A stretch of 64,000 nucleotides of DNA, from contig NOWV01000023.1 of NCBI GenBank assembly GCA_003344405.1, forward strand, positions 434,001 through 498,000, in the 5' to 3' direction. The DNA is from Trichoplax sp. H2 (lineage: Eukaryota > Placozoa > Uniplacotomia > Trichoplacea). The position numbers were made by a program, and so were the translations under genes. Shown here in pieces: positions 54,501 to 64,000 of this stretch; within the stretch, counting starts at the first letter, position 1; each line of letters starts with the position of its first letter. Under the pieces are notes generated by a model, which was given only the letters and a program-made list of their open reading frames with translations, was not told the origin of the DNA and made no database searches.

Positions 54501-55404
54501 TAAAAAAATTAAAATAGCACTTTTGTCCATTAAAGTGAATAAAAGGTCTTAGCAGATACAGCCTAATATTGTCTGAAGACTAATTGGAAAGGCAGCAGAC
54601 GAAGAAATCTTGTGAGTACAGAAAAAGTGACAAATTTAAATTCAGCTTGACTTCGTTCAAGCATTATTGATCCATTTCAATCATCTATATTTATATGTTG
54701 AATATTGTTTGATACTCTTAATTGCACTTATCTCATCTAAATACAACAGGTAAAAAAATTCAAGAGGGAAAACAACCTTTTCTTTTATAAGGCGATTGAT
54801 CTGGTTAGCTATTAAGGTGTAAGGTAAGACCTAACTTATAATCGATATCGCTACAATTTTAACAATAGAAAGTGTTTTAAAGTCTTAGATACTGTAGGTA
54901 GATTTGCAGTAGCCACTTGAATTGATTATTCTGTAACTGAGTAGTCAATTCTATTCAGGTTATTCGAACATTTTGAAATATTCTATAAAATTAAGAGAAT
55001 AAGAAAGATTACCTTAACATCACTCTTTTAAATGATACTGTTGATGCAATTGTTGATTTATCGATTACAGCTGAAGTTCGAAATTTAGCTATCATTTGGT
55101 TTAAAGTTGATTTTATGTGAAACTTGATATATCATTGTGATTTCTTAATTATTGAAAGATATATATCTGTTCTTAAGTAATAGATTTATTAATCTTATCT
55201 TTGATCTAGTAAGTTTGATTGCGAAGTTTCCTTAGATTTTCTTTCTTGATATAATATTTTAACATTATAGGAAGAAAATTTTTTTCGGGTGACAATATCG
55301 TGTTTGAGTATACCATATTGATTTGCTACCATAGCCTGCATTTTAGCTTACGTTAAGCTTAGCCTTATTCTCTTCGTCATCCATTATTGCTGCTATTATC
55401 GATT
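42566..55404. other. 12.8 kb gene-poor interval between the two NK2 genes
   Basis: No gene was recognised. Open frames such as 46814-47077, 48142-48381 and 49012-49257 are AT-driven and lack support. A slightly GC-richer patch at 44000-44300 holds a 16-codon frame from an ATG at 44195 and a forkhead-like GTAAACA. The heptamer TCAAGTG/CACTTGA, the usual NK2 binding core, occurs in it at 44920, 46639, 51264 and 54914. The interval is a natural place for cis-regulatory DNA of the flanking genes; that role is inferred. Confidence 0.45.
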
Positions 55405-58400
55405 ATGTCTGGTTATCCGAGTAAAATGTCTTCATCATTTAATGTTTGTGGGCTTCTTGGCCGTGATCGATGGGGACTTGCTGGAATGAGTGGACAGGAA
55501 GGAGAGACAAACGGTAATCTTATGCAACAGCAGACGATTCCTTATGGCCATGGCAGCTATACGCCATATTCTTCGTCGACCTCATGTAATCTTCCATTAA
55601 ATTGTGATAATTTATACTTACCTAGTTGGTATCAAGCACAGGATACATCGAGCCAATATCAAGGTATCTACTTTTAATCCGTTCGCTATAATGTGTAATG
55701 TTCTGACAGTAGAGTCTATAGTGGTTTCGTTTTCTTATAATGATTACAAACAATGTCAGTAGGAAAAGGTGACACAAGTGAAATGTTGCAAAATCATTCG
55801 ATGTACAATTCTTTGAAATTGTAATATCGATATATTCCAGTACAGTATTTAAAATAGCAAATGACAAAATCGTGCACTAATTGAATAAAGTGAATAATTG
55901 AGTTAGTTTAGATTGAAGAATGGTTAGCTATACCAGTATATAGATCGAGTAACGGTACAATATTGTTCAACAGATGATAACTTCATAAGGTAAGGAAAAT
56001 TAATTAATTATCTTTAATCTTCATATGGTAATTGATGAGATCGTTTCGCCGAATATATAAGCGTAAGAAACGAAGTAGACGTAGGACTAAGCAGATGATC
56101 ATTGATATGCATATTTTGAATTCTGACACTTGATCAAAGTTTTAATTTTGTTGAGGCTACTCTCAATCATTATACGGGAATAATTTAAGTGGATTAACCT
56201 ATTTCATGTTGATATTTAGTTAAGAGAATAAACTTCATCATCGTTGCTGGGTGTTAAGAGCGACTTGTAATCTATTGAAGTTGTCACTTGTAGTCAATGA
56301 TTGATAAGAAAAAGCTTTTATACAGAGAGTTCAAGTGCAATATGTCGCCAGTTAAGAGAAAAATACTTAATGGAAGGCAATTCTAACATAGTTTAAGATG
56401 TAAAATGAAGGTGGAATTTTATATTTTTAGCAATACTAAAGGAGCCGTACGAAATAATTAGGAATTCATAATTTCAGTAAGGATTATTAGTCCGTCTTAC
56501 GGCTGCGAGCGAATTATAAACTCAATGTTGATGCATCGTAGTCACTGTACATGATATACGAGTATAGCAAATACAGTAATATAATACACCAGAAGAGATG
56601 TTACTTTCTTTTCCTCATTTTTGAAAAATTTTCGCCATTACTCATCGGGAAGTTTAATTGTTTTTTGGTATAAATTCTGAAAGGCTGATAGTATCGGTTG
56701 CGGCTCTTTGAAATTTTAAGAAAAGATAACTAGTTGGAAATTATATTATTTCTAACATACAAAATGTTATTTTTCATTTGGACTTCATGAACAAGTACAG
56801 CAATACTATTTTTTATTTGGACTTCATGAAAAGTACAGTACTTGCTATGAGATTTATTTTCAAGGAGAATACTGCAGGTGATTTGGTATCTTGACCTGAT
56901 TTACTATTAAAACTATACCCCAGTATTTAAAGTCTTTATCCTTGTTCATTCATTCTTTCAACTAGGTTTTATTGCCGTTCATGTTGAACAAATGTTATTG
57001 TTACAATGCAGATCACCGATAAATATCTTTATTCATTGATTTCTTTCCGTGATATGATCCTTTACCGAATAATAACATAAAATAGACAAGTAGTGCACTA
57101 TCTGTAGGGGAGTGTTGCATGAGCATCTCGTTTTATATAAGGTACATATAGCTTGTAAAGCCTAATGATCAAGATATTAGTAAGAAGTAAATTAAGAACA
57201 TGAATAAGGCAGAGATTTTATTTTAGCATATCATACTTTATGATAAATGCATCAATGCTCCTTTAAACCGATAACATCGGTATCATTACCTGCAGACATA
57301 TTTTTGATGGTTTACAGAGTCTATATAAGGCGATAGAGAGATTCGATTGTCAGCATTTTATTGATTAGGGAATTGCTTTGTTTCTTCACTTCGCCGGATG
57401 CTGCTAATCCTGGCAACGGTTCATTAATTTTTTGTTTAGTTATTCATTTAATAATTGGTAGACCCATTTCAGGATTTTAGTCGTTTACGTGATGAATTAA
57501 ATAGAAAGATAATTTGAGCCTATTTAGTTTGAAGACAATAATAGAATTGATTTTGGCACTTTATCACTATTTGTCTAGTGAACTCGCATATTGGCGAATG
57601 GTATATAAAACATACTAACTTACTAAACATCTTAAGTGAAGATTTAATCGATCTTTTCCAAAATGTTTGGTATAATTCATATGTTAAAGTAATTTACTGC
57701 TAAAAGTAATGCTAAATGGCAATAAGTATTAATTGCAATACTGATAAATCATTGAAATATTACAGATGTAGAATTTCCTCCAGGATTTGCTAACATAAGG
57801 GATTACTAGTTGGATTTAAAATTACATTACAAAGGATGATACGGTAGCTAATTTAGGATAAAGTTCCATTATTTTTGTTGTAATGATAGTTTAGCGCTTT
57901 ATAATAATTAATACTGCAAATTAATATTCCGTTGCTGTATTGCTAATTTTCTTTCCCGACGATAATTAATTAGACTCTTGTTACATATTAATTCATAAAT
58001 TAATTTCCTTAAACTTGATTTCATGATTAATATCTGACAATGATCAAAGTGAGAATTGAGTTTAGCAAGACAAAAATTTTACTGTTACCATACTGCTTTT
58101 CCTGCAACTTTATTAATATGATGCTGTAAACAGTCCTTTCCTATAAATTCGATCTTTGTGCTGCATTAATTATTAATATGTTTACTAATTATTGAACAAT
58201 CAGCCAATTGAAAGGTGAGCTATTAACTATGATAAGCTCAATTTGAGCGTCCATTTGCTTGCCTAAAACAATATTGATTTATAATCGCTTTCTTTGTCCT
58301 GGAGCGGATATTTTTTTGTCTAATAACCTAAGTCTATTACGCTAATCAGTCAATTTGGTACATGACTTCCTTTTCTCCTTATTATTGAAACTGCTGTGTT

Positions 58401-61400
58401 TCAATTAGAATAACAAATACCACAATAGGTTGTACCTACAATGACGTAACTTAAAATTAGACTACAAATTATATTTGAGACAGATTGATTGAAAGAAAAG
58501 CGAATAACTAGTTTACCGATCTCGACGCAGTTTGAGGGCTAAATATAGAGTACGAAAATTATTATAAAATTGATATCTATTAATGGTATATAATGACTCT
58601 TCAGGTATAAGTTGTGCTTATTACAAGTCCTGTAAATTTTCTTTTACTATCTGTGACATACATACAAAATAATGAATTTTGATGTAAAATTGATATAGAA
58701 TATTATTGTACGGGTACGTATGTTAATAACAAATTTGAAATTAATTCTTGGTTATGTTGATTTACTACATTTACTGGATAACTTGGAAGATTTTCAACGA
58801 TGCTTATAGCTCAAGTTGTTTTAGAAATCGGAAGGGCTTTTTAGCAATTGATTCACCGTTTTATTTAGTTTTAAAAGTTTAGTTTTCTTTGCCAGGTAAT
58901 GGAGAGGGAAAGAAAGCCATATCATAGATGTAGAATAGCGATAGTACGAGTAGGAATGGGTCAATGTATGTAAATTAACTTTGTAAATATCTGCTGGTAA
59001 TACATTACTTTATGATTTTTCCCGAATAATTCTTTTCCGATACAAATTCATGCGTTGCAATATCATAAAAAATACTAATTTAACTCCGGATACCACTAAT
59101 TCATGTTCGACTGAAAGCAGGGATTGTTTTAAAAAAATTAAGCCATTGCGTAGCGTATTACCTTAACTCCGTTAACCAGTACAGCAGTTCTTATATTAAA
59201 TTAATAGATTCATATTATGAAAATGCAACTACAATGGGGCCGTAATGTTAGCTTGCCAAAATATGATAAGTTTAAAGCATTATCTATGCTGGTCTATGTA
59301 TGGTAGTTATTTTTTGGTTTCATGTGAACTACCACGAGCATAGTGCTCAACTGGTCTTGATAAACTACAGACCGTCAATACTACTTAGTCGTTTTTGGTC
59401 AGTTCATGCTTAATAACTATCGATAATGCGATCAAGTAATTTACTAATATGCAGAAATATTACACATTGAGGGATAGGGATACAGAATAATGGCCTCGCA
59501 ATAGTGCACGACGACAACAATTGACAACGCGGTGATTATTAGTCATGGCTAATTAATTAGGAATCAGTTATAAATATTATCGCCTACTTGCCAATTTAAT
59601 AGCTTTTATTAAACCTCTCTCTTTACTGATAGTAAATTAATAGAGAAAAATGCGTAGTCTATCTTAGAATACAATGGAGTATAGGGTAGTAATTAGCCAA
59701 GTAGCATACTGGGCATTGCTATCGCCTGCTTTGTATGAATCATCTGTCACGTAGTCTACTGAAGACTGTCTTCTACTGTACCGGTATATAACACTGCAGT
59801 CTTATATGACTTTACACGAATTTTTAAATCTTTTTTACTGCATTTCAACAAGATTACACTAAGTTGAGGACTCGAGAAGCCTTTAATCGTGCAACAAGAT
59901 CACTTTTTAGCTACCCCCGGGCGGGTAGTGTCTTTGGTCGTTTTATTTGAAGCTTGGCCTACACGGGTTCATTAAGGCTTTTATCAAAATAAATCATTAC
60001 GGTCGTGTAGCGCAGCTCCTAAAATAACTTAAAAACAAAGTTTGTAATAGTGTACGATAATAGTTCAAGTTGTAAGCCAGATTTCGAGATTATCCAAATT
60101 TCTTATCATAAATGAATATTTACGTATATTATCGCCATTTTACTGCAATTCTTATATTTCATAATATAAACTGTAGATCTAGGATACTAAGTTTGATTGA
60201 TAATAGAGATTTCTTGGCAATTTGGCGGATGAACTAATTCATACATTTAAAGTAAAAGTTGATAAAAAATTTCGAAATTTTAATTATACTATTTCAAGAC
60301 ACTTTATCACAAATTGTTGAATGGGATACTCATAGATTGTACTTCTGCCGAAGAAACTATATTTTCACTTCATTATCACTTTGCCAATATACAGGACTGA
60401 GGATTGAAACGATGAATGACTTTGATAAAATACATATAGTGAAGAGCTTTCTGCTTATCCATTATTTAGAATACTTGATTACAAGAATCATTTAGATGAT
60501 TCAAGCTATAGAAATATAACCTAGAAAGATTTTATTTGATATTGCAGCATCTTGGGAGGAATCCCAATTTCATTTCCATTTGGTTAGTGAAATTTAGGAA
60601 TGAAGGACGTGACTGTTTTCGATAACCTGGATGTTTCAATGTTTAAATCTAGCCTTACGATGATCTTCATGACTAAGTATTCGGGCTAACTACCATGAAG
60701 CTAATTATTCACCTAAAAGAACTAGATTATTATTACAAGATTTGCAAAAAGACTATTAAAGCTGTTTTCAAGTTCAGTTTTAACCATTGTCAATTTCTTA
60801 CACACTAAATGTTTACAACAATCTTACTCTGAATATTATCATTTACTAACATAACTTAGCCTGATGTTGGAAATTGGCGACAAATAGCTGAACCAGACAC
60901 GCTAAAAACATATTTTGTCACTTAATGCCGTCGATACCACTAGACCGTAAAAAAATTAACCTGTCATGAATTTTGACGTCTGACTTAATAGGATACTTAC
61001 AGCTGTAGAAACATATATAGACGATGCAATTATTCGGATATTATTGATAAAAAAAGACAAAAAGTCGTGTTAGATTGTGTCAAACGGTGCCCGGTATCAA
61101 TAGTACTGTAAATCATATGCGAACGATCATCTGCTTCGGGTTGGGCAAATATTTTGATCGAGCAGAAGAGGTAGACATTGTATAATTGTACAAGGGCATT
61201 CAGGCATTATAAGTAGGCGATAATACTATATCTACCGTATGCTTTCTTTTGACAACTTCTTGTGAAGAATAAAAACATAATTTACATTACGTGGTACTGA
61301 GTTTTAAAATCGACAAACATGACATCGTGCTAAGGAAAATGTCTAGTCATCTATGATTACTGACAGTAACAACTAAATTTCCAATTCCGAATCGATTATC

Positions 61401-62758
61401 GAGTTTTAATTATCAGTGGAAGGCCCAATTTCATAATTAATCGACGTTCACACTTTGTGATAGTTCATATACTGGTATAGCGAGTGTAATTGCTTGCTTG
61501 CTCGTATACATTAATGGACATAGATTCGCTAACGGTAGAGTATCGAACTAATATAAAGTAGAAAGCGATGAGAATTCATATCAGCAGGTTACTACAAAAT
61601 TGATTTACTTAGCGACTTGAGATGAAATTAGTGTCTCTACGGAGCAAAGATCGATACTTCGTGCTTTTTCTAAGCCATCCTAAGAAATAAGAGCCTGCGA
61701 TTATAAAGATAGTTATAATAATGATAATAGAAAATATCTACTTTAAAGGAGAAAGGCAATGATTCAATACTGTTGAATATTTACAGTACAATTTTTTCAG
61801 TAATTACAACTGAGCTCAGCAAATCGGTAAAATGATTTCTACAGATATCTCCATGTAGTGTATTATTGATGATCCTATTGCTAAATAATTCTAGCGTCAA
61901 TAATATCATTGGAATAGTGGGTAGCATTTCTAGCAGTATAGTGTTAAGCGGTATCTCCTACTCCAGTACTGTAATGATTTTAAAGATGTTTTGTAGGCTT
62001 GCCGCTGTTTACTTTTCTAACCAAGTAGTTGTATTTCATCATTTGACAGTTGTTTTTTTGAGGGAATAGCTAACCTTTATTCATTTCATGATATTCGTAT
62101 TATTTCTCTCGTTCATTGATACATAGCTTTTAATGGATGGCCAACGTCTTTACTACCATCTACTTCTAACCAAATGTTCGGACAAACAAGTTTACCCACT
62201 GGCGGTATTCTTCCACGTCAGGACAAAGGCGATACCCATATTCGAAAAAAGAAGAGAAGAATCTTATTTACTAAAAATCAGACAGATCAGTTAGAAAAAC
62301 GATTTAGACAGCAGAAATATCTATCGGCACCTGAACGGGAACACTTAGCAAATATGATAAAGTTGACTCCAACTCAAGTTAAAATTTGGTTTCAGGTATT
62401 AGTTAATCAAGCATTGATTGATATATATTAATGTTGCATGTTTATTCTTATTAAGTCTAAACTTGGTATAGCAACAACTAGGATCCATATTAGTTCACTG
62501 CGGTAATAAATGCTTATTTTAACCGGGTCTTTCATTTATCTTTTAATAATATAGAATCATCGTTACAAATGTAAGCGACAAAAGAAAGCTAGCCATAATG
62601 GAACCCTTGCTAATGGATACGACGATTGCAATGATGGTTGTATTAGTAATTTATCGTCACCTCAATCACCTAAACGTGTGGCTATTCCATTAATTGTTCA
62701 CAATGGAGAGACGTTTTTAACATCTAAAAGTGATGGCACTCCTCATCATTCCTACTGA
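55405..62758 (+). CDS. NK2-class homeobox transcription factor with NK2-specific domain
   Basis: Exons 55405-55663, 62127-62395 and 62555-62758 total 732 bases and close to 243 residues. Exon 1 encodes [20 protein letters not shown], where FNVCGLL is a possible eh1/TN motif, and ends in [13 protein letters not shown]. It is joined by matching phase 1 across a 6.5 kb intron, so this link is less certain than the rest. The homeodomain is residues 127-186: [45 protein letters not shown] with Tyr54 and Cys56. The Gln50/Asn51 phase-0 intron is shared with the first NK2 gene. Residues 212-231 ([18 protein letters not shown]) match the NK2-specific domain (SPRRVAVPVLVKDGKPC in Nkx2-1), a mark of the Nkx2-1/2-2 group. 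Which of the two it matches is unclear. Confidence 0.88.
55664..62126 (+). other. Long intron of the second NK2 gene
   Basis: A 6.5 kb intron if exon 1 is correctly assigned. No further exon was recognised. It contains TCAAGTG-type heptamers at 56127 and 56331 and a GC-rich hairpin at 59911-59928. The open frame 61866-62069 does not connect in phase to the homeobox exon. Confidence 0.5.
59911..59928. other. GC-rich hairpin in an AT-rich intron
   Basis: CTACCC-CCGGGC-GGGTAG forms a six-base-pair stem with a six-base loop. Nearby, CTACACG at 59959-59965 pairs with CGTGTAG at 60004-60010. The 59860-60025 patch is markedly richer in GC than the surrounding intron. No cloverleaf or known RNA family was recognised. 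Confidence 0.4.
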
Positions 62759-64000
62759 TCTTAGAACATATTCATTTCAGGTTGATTATTTTAGTTAAAA
62801 TTACTGCTACTTTATCGTAAGTTTAAAAGATGTCTATTAGCAAATATTGCAAGTAATGCAGCTTAATTGAAAGTTGAAAACAATTATACTGTAATAATGA
62901 TGTTACTGTACTAATTTAATGATCAGCTAAATAATATGAGTAACTGTTCAAGAGAAATCTGAAGTTGATTTTGTTTGGTAGGTGTTTATATACAGAATGA
63001 TTAACACTATTTAGGGACGATGTTAGTTATCTTTTAGCCACTGTTACCTGTTAATTTATCTGCTCAAAATCGTAGTGGCTAATTTGTGACGAAGAAAGTA
63101 TCTTTAATTTCTAATCTTAAAGTTTTGATTTATCTGATTATGATATAATTGTCATCTATGTGAGATCAATTGATCGGTAAGCAATGTCAGTGACACTTTT
63201 GCAGAGTGCATTAATTTCGGCAAACCTCTTATCTTTATTGGTAACTTTATCCTCGATATCGTCTTTTAATTTACTGAGACTGATTTAAAATTTGCAAATT
63301 CATGATCCAAAAGAAACGGGTGCAATCGTAATTCTATCCGAAATTTCGCGTTTATTTACTAATTTAACTATGATTTGATTTTAATAAGAAAAAATTCTCA
63401 ATTTATCTGCAATGATTTTGAACACGGGGCATTATGTTCGAGTTTAACTGTGTTCTTTAATATAATTAGATCAGTAGAATAATGGTCTGTATGCTGATTA
63501 ATACTGCTTATTATTTAAAATTAATAAAAATGATGGAATCGACTACTCGATATAGTATTTCTAGCAATTTTAAATACTTAAAATGAGAACAGTATGATGA
63601 AATATATATTTAATTTTACGTATAATGAGTATTAGAGTGTAAGTGAGATATGTAAAATAGGTTATTATCCAAGTACATCTTTTTACAGGTAGTCAGTGTT
63701 GTATATATTTATTATATAATTGACTGAAACTGCTATAAGCCTAAGGAATTACTGAAAATACACAGAAGGGCTCAGAAGAGCTTGATGGTGTTCTACTGTA
63801 TTTCGTTATCCATGATTGGCAAAGTTGTTTTCTACATGGGTTCACGTACAGAAGTAAGGTATAGCATGCAGTATTTGAAGGAAATAGTTAAATTATATGT
63901 CGTTCTTTCTTAAAGTTTTATCCATTTATATTTCATTAAGAAAGCATAGGCCCAATGTTGTCATCTGCGATAATAATAACAACCTTATATGCCAAGATCT
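62759..64000. other. 3' flank of the second NK2 gene
   Basis: AT-rich sequence that should hold the 3' UTR of the NK2 gene. No exon, repeat or RNA gene was recognised up to the window end. Confidence 0.5.

Noticed and set aside
61866-62069. 67-codon frame just before the second homeobox exon
   Set aside because: Its only donor-like ends do not give the phase 1 needed to join the homeobox exon; the exon at 55405-55663 does.

Overview
The window is animal nuclear DNA. It is AT-rich, its genes are broken into many small GT-AG exons, and every gene recognised is a eukaryotic or metazoan family: actin, a family C GPCR with GABA-B architecture, two NK2 homeobox genes, an ANKS1/Caskin-like ankyrin protein and S-formylglutathione hydrolase. 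AT-richness, many small exons, vertebrate-like gene structures and the gene set suggest an early-branching animal, most like a placozoan. That assignment is inference; no species-specific marker was seen. No prokaryotic operon, CRISPR array, rRNA or convincing tRNA is present. All recognised genes lie on the + strand. Gene models were assembled by eye from splice sites, reading phase and family similarity; every full model closes in frame.

Layout: 1-3.8 kb is mostly non-coding, with decayed repeats and a compositionally coding-like patch. 3.86-9.88 kb is S-formylglutathione hydrolase (11 exons), with a possible mitochondrial presequence. 11.57-25.45 kb is a GABA-B-like receptor (about 14 exons) that keeps most of the amino-acid binding pocket. 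25.4-29.4 kb has no complete gene but holds an orphan cysteine-rich (Ly6/type II TGF-beta receptor-like) exon and two weaker candidate exons. 29.38-33.02 kb is a compact 289-residue ankyrin-repeat gene (10 exons). 34.95-36.24 kb holds a possible small unrecognised gene. 37.08-38.45 kb is a complete two-exon actin gene with two perfect CArG boxes, an inverted CCAAT box and a TATA box upstream. 39.2-39.4 kb is a dense cluster of TACAGTA/TACTGTA palindromes. 41.50-42.57 kb and 55.41-62.76 kb are two NK2-class homeobox genes with the same intron positions, separated by a 12.8 kb gene-poor interval.

The genes do not form a pathway. The feature with most developmental meaning is the tandem NK2 pair, which recalls the adjacent Nkx2-1/Nkx2-2 genes of bilaterians. 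The hydrolase serves formaldehyde detoxification, the receptor G-protein signalling, and actin the cytoskeleton. The main new observations are the paired NK2 genes, the possible mitochondrial form of the hydrolase, the binding pocket and missing coiled coil of the receptor, the stand-alone ankyrin protein, the possible orphan gene and the palindromic repeat family.
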